Part shown: positions 1 to 10,309 of the stretch, in pieces
Position numbering within the stretch: position 1 is the first letter of the stretch
Layout of the letters: each line of letters opens with the position of its first letter
NCBI GenBank assembly: GCA_019415335.1
Contig: DXKH01000025.1
Span: forward strand, 1 to 10,309
Direction of reading: 5' to 3'
Length of the DNA stretch: 10,309 nucleotides
Source: Citrobacter sp.
GTDB taxonomy: Bacteria > Pseudomonadota > Gammaproteobacteria > Enterobacterales > Enterobacteriaceae
Made by a program: the position numbers and the translations under genes
Notes under the pieces: model-generated
Seen by the model: only the letters and a program-made list of their open reading frames with translations
Database searches by the model: none
What the model was told of the DNA's origin: nothing

Positions 1-258
1 GCGGGTACGGATGTGGACGTTACCGCTAACTACGACTTTGCGTGGGTCTTTAACGGTAACAGTAAACAACTTGCGGCGGCGGGCGGTATTGCCAACGCCA
101 GCTTCGATAACAATGACATTGTTATTCCGCAAACTAACGAACAAGCAAGAACCAGCCTTAACGGTAGTGACCGTAATGGTAAGACCGGCCTTGCAATCCC
201 GGCAAACGGCGACGGCGTTCAGGGCTATACGCTGTCTATCATTTACAAACACCACTAA
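1..258 (+). CDS. 3' end of an unrecognised, probably secreted or surface protein
   Basis: The reading frame is open from base 1 and ends at TAA 256-258, giving 85 visible residues; the true start lies left of the window. The segment has no cysteine and no membrane-spanning stretch. It is rich in N, G, A, T and D, with alternating hydrophobic residues (for example DVTANYDFAWVF near the left end and YTLSIIYKHH at the very end), which suggests beta strands of an extracellular beta-sandwich. I do not recognise the family. It is followed by a terminator-like hairpin and then the giant RatA-like gene on the same strand. By analogy with the Salmonella and E. coli sin/siv loci it could be the end of a SinI/SivI-like protein or of an Ig-type domain of an intimin-like adhesin; this is inference from position only. 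The ATG at 13 is in frame but need not be the start, because the frame continues upstream without a stop. Confidence 0.65.
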   Translation, partial: AGTDVDVTANYDFAWVFNGNSKQLAAAGGIANASFDNNDIVIPQTNEQARTSLNGSDRNGKTGLAIPANGDGVQGYTLSIIYKHH

Positions 259-265
259 TGCGCAC

Positions 266-295
266 AACAGCATTCCCGTATGGGAATGCTGTTTT
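266..295 (+). terminator. Terminator-like hairpin after the upstream gene
   Basis: A perfect 12-base inverted repeat, AACAGCATTCCC (266-277) against GGGAATGCTGTT (282-293), encloses the 4-base loop GTAT and runs into TTTT (292-295). It begins 7 bases after the TAA of the upstream gene. The stem is strong but the T tract is only four bases, followed by CCGCC, so termination may be partial. If the upstream gene and the giant gene form one operon, this hairpin would act as an attenuator or 3'-end stabiliser between them. Confidence 0.7.
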
Positions 296-301
296 CCGCC
301 T

Positions 302-330
302 GTTTTGCTTAGCGACGCGTTAAGCAAAAC
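302..330. repeat. Second intergenic inverted repeat
   Basis: GTTTTGCTTA (302-311) is exactly complementary to TAAGCAAAAC (321-330) around a 9-base spacer. It starts only 6 bases after the T tract of the preceding hairpin and lies 37 bases before the ATG of the giant gene. No T tract follows on either strand, so it is not a typical intrinsic terminator. It could be an operator, an RNA structure in the leader of the giant gene, or part of a two-stem attenuator. No function can be assigned from sequence. Confidence 0.55.
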
Positions 331-355
331 GGGTTGACGTTTTGTTTATCATGCT

Positions 356-359
356 GGAG
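356..359 (+). promoter_or_regulatory. Ribosome binding site of the RatA-like gene
   Basis: GGAG lies 8 bases before the ATG at 368-370. This is standard spacing and supports that start. The encoded N-terminus is a good signal peptide from this ATG, whereas the next in-frame ATG (413) would remove the charged N-region and part of the hydrophobic core. Confidence 0.7.
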
Positions 360-367
360 TTTTCTAC

Positions 368-451
368 ATGTCGGTATGTCTGAAACCAGGAAAAATCATT
401 GTGCTTCTGGGCATGTTGGCAGCCTTTATGCTGTCTGACTTTGCACGGGCA
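368..451 (+). other. Sec signal peptide of the RatA-like protein
   Basis: The first 28 codons encode a short N-region with two lysines, a hydrophobic core ([13 protein letters not shown]) and the end FARA before G29, a classic A-x-A signal peptidase I site. The only cysteine (residue 4) lies ahead of the core, so this is not a lipoprotein signal. The protein should leave the cytoplasm and fold in the oxidising periplasm, in line with its paired cysteines. Confidence 0.85.
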
Positions 452-3400
452 GGAGTGGAATGGCAGACATATCCTGGTTCTACAGGCGAGTTTAACGGTA
501 CAGTTCCTATTGCCGATAGCGCTAGCGTACCCGTTTATCAGGGAAGCGTTCAGCTTGATCCTGCTGCATCTCATGATGTGGCGTTTTCTGCTAAACCGAA
601 TGAATTTAGCGTTGACGATGACGCTGCTAACCTGATAGTCGCTAATCCTCAGGACAGTGAAGGCGACCAGTTTTCCACACCACCTGCGCTGCGCTGGGAA
701 AACCAGACGCCGCCGACCGTCAGTCTGGTGTGGGCGGATGCCGCCACGCCGGATACGCCGCTCAACCCGCAGCCCATCGCCAACCGCAGCTTTTGCGCGC
801 AAGGTCTGGCCGGGCGTTCGCTGGTGGCCTGGCCGCAGATAGATACACAACAATCCATTCCACTGCTTTACCTGCTGACCTCGACCGGTTATCCCTATGA
901 GGGGACGGTGGCGCTGGCTGACCAGAAAGTGACGCTGAACATCGCGCCCGCACAGGGCGATTTAATTTCGGTGAGCGCCAGTGGTTATAACGAAACGATC
1001 GCGGCGGCAAAAACCACCGTTGGTGGCACTATCACGCTGACCGTCACCACCAAAGATTGTCAGGGCAACGTCGCGGGTAATATTCCGTTTATTATCAAAC
1101 GTAAAGATGCCCAAAACCGTCAGGGCGCGGTGAATAATACCGCGCCGGTGGTGCTGGGGAGTACCGAGTTAACGACGACGGCAACCGAGTATCGTGGCAC
1201 ATCGGATGCCAACGGTACGGCAACCATCACGGTGACCCAACCTAACGGCCCCGGCGTCAAAACGCCGCTGGTGGCGAGTATTTCCGGCATTGCGCAAACC
1301 AGCGAAACGGCGGTGATTTTTACCGTACTTACCAGCCCGGACGTGGCGCAGGCCACGATGTGGGGCCATATGGCGGAAACGGTTGAGGCACACGGCTACA
1401 CGTTCAGCAGGCCAAAACTGGCGGCGGAAGTCAGCAATGAAAATGCCACGGTCGTCGATCACAACGAAACCTGGTCCACTTTCACCTGGAGCGGGGCAGA
1501 CAGCCATTGCACCGTGCTGCCGGGCATGCGCCATTTCGGCGCACTGGCGACGGTGATTCCCTCCACGGTACAGACTGTCCTTGGCTGGCCGATGCAGGAT
1601 GATTATTACTGGACATCGCTGGCGGGCACTACCGGGCAGCACCATGCAGCGGATGTCTCTAACCGTGCTGAAGCGCAAAAGCCGGATAGCACCACGTTTC
1701 TGGTAAGCTGCGTGGACAAACCCGCGCCTGACGTCGAACCGAAAATCGTCCTTACGCCAGAAAACTATGATGATACGGCACAGGCGATGAAAGCGAAGGT
1801 GGGTGAGGATGCCACGATGCGTCTGACGATCACCGACAATAAAAACAACGATCAACCGCTGGCGTATTACTACTTCTCGCTGCATCTGGATGACGGCGTT
1901 AACCGCAAAAATCAAACCGATCCTGCCTGGGAAACCCATCCGGTACAGATTGCTGGTGGCTCGAATTTACAACAGGTTGATGCTCACACCTATGAAGGCA
2001 TAACTGATGTCAACGGTCAGGCTTCGCTAACCCTGAGCCAGCCCGGCGGCGCGGGCGTTAAAACTCACATCACGGCGAGAATGCGCAGCGATTTTACGGC
2101 CACAGATGCCAAAGACGTGATTTTTACCGTGATCACTAGCCCGGACAGCGACAAAGCGCGGATGTGGGGCCATATGCGCGGCATTATTGAGTCCGGCAGT
2201 CTGTATAAACGCCCATTACTGGCGGATGAAACCGAGCATGAACTGGGATCGGTGCGGGAAAATAACGAAGACTGGGCGCTGTACGATCAAAACACCAGTA
2301 TGCAGGCGGAATGCGGGGTGGGTCATATACCGCGTCAGAGCTCACTGGAAAGCCTGTTTTCAGCCCATCCCGGTAACGCGATTGGCACTGAGTATGGCTG
2401 GCCTACCGCACAACAGAGCTACCTAAGCGCGGTGGAGCAAGAAACGCATTCATCGGTGAATCTGGCGAACGGGAGCGTCGACAGCTACTCCGGCTTTAAG
2501 CAGAATTACCTCTCCTGCTCGGGCAATGAGATGGTGGCGAATGTCGAAGTCAGCACCGATCATGATGTCACCGTTGGCAGCAAGGCGCAGGCCAAAGTGG
2601 GTGACACCATCGTAATGACCGTGCGTACGGTTAACGGGTTGAATAACACGCCGGTGCCGTTTACCGCATTCACCATTACCAAAGGCATGGGGTATAACCG
2701 GTTGGGGCAGGTGAGCGGGTTTGATGACCCGAGCAGCGGCGCAATCACGATGAATGACACACAATACGGCACATCCCAGCCATCGATGGTTTATGCGGGA
2801 ACGACCGATGCCCAGGGCGTGGCGACGGTCGAGATTAAACAACCGCAGGGCGTCGGGCTAAGAACGGCGCTGAGCGTAACGCCGGTAAATTCCTACCTGC
2901 CGAATACCGTTAACTACAACGTTATTTTTACCACCCCAACCAGCCCGGACGTTTCCGGTGCGCAAATGTGGGGCCATATGGATGAAACGATAACTGTCGA
3001 TTCATCAACCTTTACCCGGCCTAAGCTGGCGGCGGAAATCGCCAGCCCGGACGGAACCCTGACCGAAAATAACGAAATCTGGGCGCGCGTGAGCCAGGCC
3101 AATACGTCCAGTACCAGCAAAGGCGGCTGCGCTACCAATATGTTGCCGCGTCGCTCCCAGCTAAGCGCGCTCTATAGCGCCAACAGTGGTAATGCAGTGC
3201 AAACGACGCACGGCTGGCCAACGCAGCGTCAGCCCTACTGGAGCAGCTCTCCGGCGGATGTGACGCCGCACTTTTTCACGATAGCGCTGAACGATGGCGC
3301 ACAAGCTATCGGCGGCAATACGCCGGTTTACGTCAGTTGCCTGACGACGGCGAACAAGCCTGCCAGCAGCATTACGCTGGAGGTGGTTGATAAAGCGCAA

Positions 3401-6400
3401 TGGAATGCCGGGAATAACGCGGCAACGCTGAAAAAAGGCGAAACGCTACAGGTTAAGGTGACGGTAAAAGATGCACAGGGCAACGCGTTAGCGGATATGC
3501 CATTTACCCTCAGTCGCGGTGATGGCTATACCCGTAGCGGCGAAAAACATATTGCCGGTAGCGGCGATGCGCTGGTGGCGCCGGTGGTGGTCAATGGCGG
3601 GCTGGCCGATGAAACAACGTTGAATGACACCGCAACGGTGTATACCGCCATGACCGGCAGTGACGGCAGCAAAATTCTTAATATTACCCGTCCGGATACC
3701 CACGGCACCAAAACGGCGCTGACGGCAACGCTTTACTCCGATGCGACGAAAAAAGACAGCCTGGACACGATCTTTACGGTGGTTACCAGCCCGGATAGCA
3801 GCCAGGCGAAAATGTGGGGGCATATGCCGGAAACGGTGACGGCTGAGGACGGTACGGTCTTTAAACGCCCGCGGTTACTGAAGGAACTGAGCAGTCAGAC
3901 TGGGCGAACATCAACGCTTGAAGACAACGAAAACTGGGCGTTGTTTAACATTAATTATGCGAGCTCTTCCACGACGTATAGTGGCTGTGGAACCAACTAT
4001 ATTCCGACTCAGGCCGGTCTGACGTCACTGTTTGCTAATAATGCGGGCAACACCATGAAAACCGTGCAGGGCTGGCCGGTGGCAACGCGCTATTTGTCCA
4101 ACACGTCCGACAATGGCAGCATGGAGCAGCGTAACTACAAGGCGGTCGATCTCAGCAATGGCACGAGTGCGGCAGTGTCATCAACGGCGCTGCAACTGCT
4201 GACCTGTCAGACTACACCGGTAACCACGGTGAGCCAAATCCTGCTGGAAGCGGCAGATCCGGCGACGCTGGATACCACCTATAACGTGGTAAAAGCGAAA
4301 AAAGGCGAAGAATCCGTGGTGCGCGTCACCACCAAAGATGCACAAGGCAACCTGGTGGGCAATACGGCATTTATCCTGACGCGTGCCAACAGCGTGAGTC
4401 GGGCTAATGCATCAGCGACGATGAGCGTGGGCTCGTTGACGGTGACGGATGCCTGGGGCAATACGCGAAATAATTTCCAGTCGACAAGTGAAACCATTTA
4501 CGGCGTGACCGGTGCCGACGGGTCAACGACATTGACCCTGAAACAGGATAACAGTACCGGGTTAAGAACCGATCTCACGGCAAAACTGGATACGTCCAGC
4601 AGCGTCAAGGCAACGCTACCGGTGGTCTTTACCGTCGTGACCAGCCCGGATTCGCCAAAAGCGAATTTTTGGGGACATATGGCCGAAACGGTGGCGGCCT
4701 CCGATGGTTCAGTCTATAAACGCCCACTGTTGCTGGCAGAGCTGGCCAACACTGGCGGGCGACAAATCAGTTCAGAGAACGGGGAAAGCTGGGTACGATT
4801 CACCTGGAATCAGTCGACAGATCCTTCTGTAAGCGGCTGCGGCGTTGCGTATATGCCAACGTTGGCAGGCCTGCAAGCGTTGTATGACGCTAATAGTGGT
4901 AATGCAATGAGTACGGTACAGGGATGGCCGGTAAAAGCGACCTATCTCACCAATACCCCAAGTGACACGCAAACGGGGAGCCGTTACTACAATGTGGTGC
5001 AACTGGATTCTGGCGCAGCCTCGCAAATCACGACGAACACGGGTGTACTGCAAACCTGCCGTACAACGCCGTTGACGGCTGCCAGCCAGATTACGCTGGA
5101 GGCCGCGGATCCTGCGCAATTTGTCAGTATTGACAGCACGCTTAGCGCTGTCAAAGTGCAGAAAGGCGATAGCGTGCCGATCCGCATTTCGACTAAAGAT
5201 GCGCAGGGCAATTTCGTCGGCAATACGCCGTTTGCCCTGAAACACGCGAACTCGATCAATCGTCAAAATGTGTCGTCATCGCAGAAAGTGTCGGTCACGA
5301 CGGAGGTGGGTACGACGGTGGATACCAGTGCAACAACCACCCTGTATGGCGTAACCGGGCCAGACGGAACCACCACGATGACGCTCCGACAGGATGCGTC
5401 CACCGGGTTAAGAACCGACTTTTATGCCCTGTTGAACGATACCGGCGTGTCGTCGGACACCTTGCCGGTGATCTTTACCGTCATCACCAGCCCGGATACG
5501 CCGCTGGCGGCCAACTGGGGCCATATGGCGGAAACCTTTACCAGTAGCGAAGGCGTCACCTTCAAGCGGCCTTCCCTCAAAGCTGAACTCTCTGGCGGTA
5601 CGGCCATAACGGTCAATAATGAAGTCTGGTCGCGCCTGACAGCGGCGGAGAAAGTGGATGCCAGCAAGGCCGGGTGTGATGAGACGTATCAACCGCTGGT
5701 GAATGACATGCAGGGGTTGTATGCGGATTACCCTAACGGCCAGTTAGGATCGGTGCTCGGCTTGCCGACGTCTGCCGGGTATTGGTGGGCCTACGACATG
5801 ATGATGGTTTCTGGCAACTGGACTAATCAGGCATTTTCACCTGTTAATGGTCAGTTGATGCAGGCATCGTCCAGCTATACGGCGATCGTGATGTGTCTGG
5901 TAGAACCACATACGGAAGCAGCCACAATAGAGCTTACTTCAACGGCGCAGGACGCAGCAAAATCGGCCAGTAATGGTGGACGACCGAGCGCCGTAGCGAA
6001 GAAAGGCGAGACGATTCCGTTGACGGTGACCGTGCGTGATAGCGCCGGGAACCCGATGCCATATGCTGAGTTTACCCTCACGCGTGAAACGACGCTGGAT
6101 CGCTCGAAAGCAACCGTTAACACGAGTGCGGACGACCTTACCGTAACGGCATTGGTACCCGCGAATACAAATAGTGTGTTGGCAGCAAGTGGAGCAAAAC
6201 TGATCGGCACGACGGGCAGCGATGGCAAAGCGACCTTTGAGGTGAGTCAGAATGCGACGACCGGGCTGGCGACGCCGTTAACCGTGACGCTGGCGCGTGA
6301 TACGACGAAAGCCGCCACGCTGGATGTTATCTATACGGTGATCACCAGCCCGGATTCGCCGAGTGCGAAATTCTGGGGGCATATGCCGGACACCTTTACC

Positions 6401-8443
6401 AGCTCGACGGGCGTCACCTTCAAACGACCGCTGCTGAAAGCAGAAACCAGCTCAGGCTCATCGATTAGCTCTAACGGCGAAGTTTGGTCATATATGAGCA
6501 ACGCGCAAAATTTAACATCGACAGATTGCCCGCTCGAAAATCAACCGCGCAGTAATGAGCTGTTGGATTTGTATAGCGATCACCCGAACGGCACGCTAAT
6601 GACCGACCTGGGGTTACCCGTATATGCAGGTAACTGGTGGGCCTATGATATGGTCATGCTGAGTGGAACGTCGTGGACTTATCAACTCATCAGCCTGAAA
6701 GACGGAACCATTACGCAGAAGGGGACAACCAGTGCGTTGATGCTTTGCCTGGCACAGCCGCATCCGGCCGGCGTCAGCGTAACATTGACGTCATCCGCAC
6801 AGGATGACGCCAGAACCACCAGCAATGGCGGCCGTCCCAGCGCGTCAGCGAAAAAAGGTAACTCAATACCGATTGTGGTAACGGTAAAAGATCGTGATGG
6901 CAACCCGTTGGCGGGCGAAGCGGTGACGCTCAAACGTGATTCAGCGTTGAGCCGTTCAGGAACAATCGTGGGGACGCCAGCGAATGAAATAAAGTTGACG
7001 GAACTGACGCCCGTGTCGGCGACATTCCCGCTGGTTTCAAATGGTACACAATGGCTTGGTTTCACCGGTAGCGATGGTACGGCGACATTCAATGTTGAAC
7101 AGCCTGATACTGTCGGCCTGGCAATCCCCTTTAACGCCATCCTGGCCCGTGACACGGCCAGGGTATCTACTCTGGATCTGATTTTTACCGTCCTCACCAG
7201 CCCGGATGCCGCATTAGCAACTTACTGGGGCCATATGCCGGATACCGTCACGGCGGAAAACGGTGCTGTCTTTGAGCGCCCTAAACTGTGGAAAGAGCTG
7301 CCGTCGACATCCGGGGTAAGTCAGATAACGAATAGCAATGAAGCCTGGCCAGTGTTTAACGCAACGCAGAGGGCTGACAGCAATCTCAGCCCTTGTGAAG
7401 CGGCGCGTCGACCATTGAGCGATGATTTAGAAGCGCTCTATACACGTTATCCAGGAAACACGATTACCGCGCAAATTGGCTGGCCTACGCAGTATGCATG
7501 GTGGGCGGTGGATAACTGGGAAGGGGGCAGTAATCCGCAGGCCGTCAGCCTGGTAAATGGTTCGAGAGGCCAATATAATCCCGCTCATCAGGCCTGCCTG
7601 GTTAACCCGCGTGCGAGCGTTTCCAGCGTCACGCTGACATCAACGGCGCTGGATGACGCCACACAGGCGGCGACGGTGAAAAAAGGCGACGCCGCGCCCA
7701 TTGTCGTTACCGTAAAAGACAGCGCCGGGAAGCCGGTGCCGAATATCGCTTTTATCCTAAAACGCGGTGAGGCCGTGCCGCGTAACAGCGGGGCGACGCT
7801 GTATGGCGATGTGGATGCGATGGACGATTTGACTGTGCAACCTTCATCCGGTGCGGCAGTCACGTTGGCTGACAGTGGAAATACCATCGACGGAGTCACG
7901 GGAGCGGACGGTACGGCAAGCTTTACCGTTCGTCAGGATAATACGCCAGGATATAAAACGCCGTTGACGGTGACGCTAACGGATAACGCCACCATAACGG
8001 CGACGCTGGACACGATTTTCACCGTGCCGACCAGCCCGAATGTCGCCACGGCGTATTTCTGGGGTCATATGGCGGATACCGCCACGGTAAGTGGCAAGAC
8101 GCTGCATCGCCCGCTATTAAAATCGGAGTTGCCGTCAGGCGCTACCGCAGCAGCAACGCCTGATGTAAATAATGAAACCTGGGCACTGGCGCATGTTATG
8201 GATTCCTCTAAATGGGATGTCGCGCAGCAGTGTGGCAGTATGAATAACGTGCCGAGCAGTGCCGAATTACAAACATTACACTCCGGCTTTAGCACATTGG
8301 GATGGCCGTCCTCGATAAGCTTCCCGTATTTATCTACTGATAAGGCTGGGTCGTTCTATTGTGGTGTTGATGAAGGCTCTGGCAGTCTCAACTGTGGCAT
8401 TCAGCCTGCGAAAACGCCGGGGTTTGCAACCTGTTTCCAATAA
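368..8443 (+). CDS. ratA: Giant exported repeat protein, RatA-like adhesin (nine Ig-like plus WGHM units)
   Basis: An intact 2,691-residue protein. Residues 1-28 form a Sec signal peptide (K7, K9, hydrophobic core, cleavage after FARA). Residues 29 to about 187 are a unique N-terminal region. From about residue 188, nine units follow, each an Ig-like Big-type domain (KKGxxxxxxVTVKDxxGN ... GxTGxDGxAT) ending in FTVxTSPD, then a module with WGHM, a basic-RP motif (often FKRP), a first Cys, LY....GN, GWP or GLP, and a second Cys. WGHM tryptophans are at 332, 600, 868, 1150, 1435, 1717, 2003, 2287 and 2565. Modules 1-8 have two cysteines each, so one disulfide each is likely; module 9 has four. 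There is no LPXTG, C-terminal transmembrane helix, lipobox or autotransporter barrel. The layout matches, from memory, RatA/RatB-type proteins of Salmonella CS54 and E. coli sin loci, whose repeats Pfam listed as DUF823/DUF824. A role in host attachment or colonisation is inferred. The symbol is unrelated to the ribosome-association toxin RatA. Confidence 0.85.
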   Translation: MSVCLKPGKIIVLLGMLAAFMLSDFARAGVEWQTYPGSTGEFNGTVPIADSASVPVYQGSVQLDPAASHDVAFSAKPNEFSVDDDAANLIVANPQDSEGDQFSTPPALRWENQTPPTVSLVWADAATPDTPLNPQPIANRSFCAQGLAGRSLVAWPQIDTQQSIPLLYLLTSTGYPYEGTVALADQKVTLNIAPAQGDLISVSASGYNETIAAAKTTVGGTITLTVTTKDCQGNVAGNIPFIIKRKDAQNRQGAVNNTAPVVLGSTELTTTATEYRGTSDANGTATITVTQPNGPGVKTPLVASISGIAQTSETAVIFTVLTSPDVAQATMWGHMAETVEAHGYTFSRPKLAAEVSNENATVVDHNETWSTFTWSGADSHCTVLPGMRHFGALATVIPSTVQTVLGWPMQDDYYWTSLAGTTGQHHAADVSNRAEAQKPDSTTFLVSCVDKPAPDVEPKIVLTPENYDDTAQAMKAKVGEDATMRLTITDNKNNDQPLAYYYFSLHLDDGVNRKNQTDPAWETHPVQIAGGSNLQQVDAHTYEGITDVNGQASLTLSQPGGAGVKTHITARMRSDFTATDAKDVIFTVITSPDSDKARMWGHMRGIIESGSLYKRPLLADETEHELGSVRENNEDWALYDQNTSMQAECGVGHIPRQSSLESLFSAHPGNAIGTEYGWPTAQQSYLSAVEQETHSSVNLANGSVDSYSGFKQNYLSCSGNEMVANVEVSTDHDVTVGSKAQAKVGDTIVMTVRTVNGLNNTPVPFTAFTITKGMGYNRLGQVSGFDDPSSGAITMNDTQYGTSQPSMVYAGTTDAQGVATVEIKQPQGVGLRTALSVTPVNSYLPNTVNYNVIFTTPTSPDVSGAQMWGHMDETITVDSSTFTRPKLAAEIASPDGTLTENNEIWARVSQANTSSTSKGGCATNMLPRRSQLSALYSANSGNAVQTTHGWPTQRQPYWSSSPADVTPHFFTIALNDGAQAIGGNTPVYVSCLTTANKPASSITLEVVDKAQWNAGNNAATLKKGETLQVKVTVKDAQGNALADMPFTLSRGDGYTRSGEKHIAGSGDALVAPVVVNGGLADETTLNDTATVYTAMTGSDGSKILNITRPDTHGTKTALTATLYSDATKKDSLDTIFTVVTSPDSSQAKMWGHMPETVTAEDGTVFKRPRLLKELSSQTGRTSTLEDNENWALFNINYASSSTTYSGCGTNYIPTQAGLTSLFANNAGNTMKTVQGWPVATRYLSNTSDNGSMEQRNYKAVDLSNGTSAAVSSTALQLLTCQTTPVTTVSQILLEAADPATLDTTYNVVKAKKGEESVVRVTTKDAQGNLVGNTAFILTRANSVSRANASATMSVGSLTVTDAWGNTRNNFQSTSETIYGVTGADGSTTLTLKQDNSTGLRTDLTAKLDTSSSVKATLPVVFTVVTSPDSPKANFWGHMAETVAASDGSVYKRPLLLAELANTGGRQISSENGESWVRFTWNQSTDPSVSGCGVAYMPTLAGLQALYDANSGNAMSTVQGWPVKATYLTNTPSDTQTGSRYYNVVQLDSGAASQITTNTGVLQTCRTTPLTAASQITLEAADPAQFVSIDSTLSAVKVQKGDSVPIRISTKDAQGNFVGNTPFALKHANSINRQNVSSSQKVSVTTEVGTTVDTSATTTLYGVTGPDGTTTMTLRQDASTGLRTDFYALLNDTGVSSDTLPVIFTVITSPDTPLAANWGHMAETFTSSEGVTFKRPSLKAELSGGTAITVNNEVWSRLTAAEKVDASKAGCDETYQPLVNDMQGLYADYPNGQLGSVLGLPTSAGYWWAYDMMMVSGNWTNQAFSPVNGQLMQASSSYTAIVMCLVEPHTEAATIELTSTAQDAAKSASNGGRPSAVAKKGETIPLTVTVRDSAGNPMPYAEFTLTRETTLDRSKATVNTSADDLTVTALVPANTNSVLAASGAKLIGTTGSDGKATFEVSQNATTGLATPLTVTLARDTTKAATLDVIYTVITSPDSPSAKFWGHMPDTFTSSTGVTFKRPLLKAETSSGSSISSNGEVWSYMSNAQNLTSTDCPLENQPRSNELLDLYSDHPNGTLMTDLGLPVYAGNWWAYDMVMLSGTSWTYQLISLKDGTITQKGTTSALMLCLAQPHPAGVSVTLTSSAQDDARTTSNGGRPSASAKKGNSIPIVVTVKDRDGNPLAGEAVTLKRDSALSRSGTIVGTPANEIKLTELTPVSATFPLVSNGTQWLGFTGSDGTATFNVEQPDTVGLAIPFNAILARDTARVSTLDLIFTVLTSPDAALATYWGHMPDTVTAENGAVFERPKLWKELPSTSGVSQITNSNEAWPVFNATQRADSNLSPCEAARRPLSDDLEALYTRYPGNTITAQIGWPTQYAWWAVDNWEGGSNPQAVSLVNGSRGQYNPAHQACLVNPRASVSSVTLTSTALDDATQAATVKKGDAAPIVVTVKDSAGKPVPNIAFILKRGEAVPRNSGATLYGDVDAMDDLTVQPSSGAAVTLADSGNTIDGVTGADGTASFTVRQDNTPGYKTPLTVTLTDNATITATLDTIFTVPTSPNVATAYFWGHMADTATVSGKTLHRPLLKSELPSGATAAATPDVNNETWALAHVMDSSKWDVAQQCGSMNNVPSSAELQTLHSGFSTLGWPSSISFPYLSTDKAGSFYCGVDEGSGSLNCGIQPAKTPGFATCFQ
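929..8440 (+). repeat. Nine tandem coding repeats of about 0.80-0.86 kb
   Basis: The repeats are divergent at DNA level but keep short near-identical blocks: ACCAGCCCGGA-like sequence coding TSPD, then TGGGG(C/G/T/A)CATATG coding WGHM. The WGHM codons start at 1361, 2165, 2969, 3815, 4670, 5516, 6374, 7226 and 8060, so the period is 804, 804, 846, 855, 846, 858, 852 and 834 bases. Units 4 and 5 are close relatives (TVQGWPV; a TTP motif after the second Cys; an EAADPA linker). Units 6 and 7 are also a pair (GLP instead of [17 protein letters not shown]). This suggests stepwise duplication. The last unit ends right after its WGHM module, without a following Ig-like domain. Confidence 0.9.
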
Positions 8444-8473
8444 CCTTATCCACCTTGTCAATATGAGGTTCTG

Positions 8474-9894
<1,421 letters not shown>

Positions 9895-9905
9895 TTATTC
9901 AGTCG

Positions 9906-9929
9906 ATAGTAACCCGCCCTCCGGGGATA

Positions 9930-9933
<4 letters not shown>
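9906..9933 (-). promoter_or_regulatory. Candidate xseA promoter
   Basis: On the minus strand TTGCTA (9928-9933) and TACTAT (9906-9911) are separated by 16 bases and each match four of six consensus bases. A transcript would start near 9899, giving a leader of about 35 bases. A second candidate, TCGACT with TAGAAT (9879-9884), would leave a leader of only a few bases. The choice is uncertain. Confidence 0.35.

Positions 9934-10309
<376 letters not shown>

Noticed and set aside
334..339. TTGACG as a -35 box of a promoter for the giant gene
   Set aside because: No acceptable -10 box is found 16-18 bases downstream; that position holds GGAGTT or GAGTTT, overlapping the ribosome binding site.
1169..1939. 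Long antisense open frame (256 codons) and many shorter ones opposite the giant gene
   Set aside because: They lie opposite a clearly coding, repeat-structured frame. Their products are rich in R, H and I/V without recognisable domains, as expected for shadows of a G+C-rich gene, and I see no supporting start signals.
929..8440. Regularly spaced DNA repeats that could suggest a CRISPR or satellite array
   Set aside because: The period (0.80-0.86 kb) and the codon-phase conservation show that these are protein-domain repeats within one open frame.
8300..8443. Possible outer-membrane barrel or anchor at the C-terminus of the giant protein
   Set aside because: The end is cysteine-containing and glycine/serine-rich with no alternating amphipathic strands, hydrophobic helix or LPXTG motif; the penultimate residues (CFQ) are not a typical barrel signal.
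368..8443. Phase-variable homopolymer tracts in the giant gene
   Set aside because: I saw only short A runs (up to about six) at Lys-Lys codons and no long single-base or short-unit tracts that would be expected to slip.
8446..8454. TTATCCACC, a near match to a DnaA box
   Set aside because: The last base is wrong, it is a single copy, and it lies in a short convergent intergenic gap; chance is enough to explain it.

Overview
The window is enterobacterial chromosome, almost certainly Escherichia coli or a very close relative. The right end carries the divergent pair xseA (minus strand) and guaB (plus strand). The visible GuaB residues, most of XseA and the guaB control region (PurR operator, CRP site, TATAAT box) look, from memory, like the E. 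coli K-12 versions. In K-12 the gene beyond the 3' end of xseA is the small gene yfgJ. Here that position is taken by a very large gene on the plus strand, so the left 8.4 kb is an accessory island at a locus where Salmonella (the CS54 island with sivH/sivI/ratA/ratB/shdA) and some E. coli carry the invasin-type sin/rat genes. Layout: positions 1-258 hold the 3' end of an unrecognised secreted-looking protein. Positions 259-367 are an intergenic region with two consecutive hairpins, the first resembling a terminator. Positions 368-8443 are one intact 2,691-codon gene for a RatA-like exported adhesin-type protein. It has a signal peptide, a unique N-terminal region, and nine units of about 268-286 residues. 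Each unit pairs an Ig-like (Big-type) domain with a disulfide-type module marked by TSPD...WGHM. Positions 8444-8508 are a tight convergent junction with a strong hairpin terminator that overlaps the xseA stop codon. Positions 8497-9864 are xseA (exonuclease VII large subunit). Positions 9865-10025 are the shared xseA/guaB regulatory region, and from 10026 to the window end is the start of guaB (IMP dehydrogenase). How the parts work together: the left part is a surface or secretion module. The giant protein has an export signal but no visible anchor, so it probably depends on a partner encoded upstream, such as a SinH/SivH-type inverse autotransporter, which is outside the window. The right part is housekeeping: guaB is the first gene of the guaBA guanine nucleotide operon, and xseA encodes the catalytic subunit of a single-strand DNA exonuclease. 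The part least explained by known families is the repeated WGHM module, whose function cannot be read from sequence.
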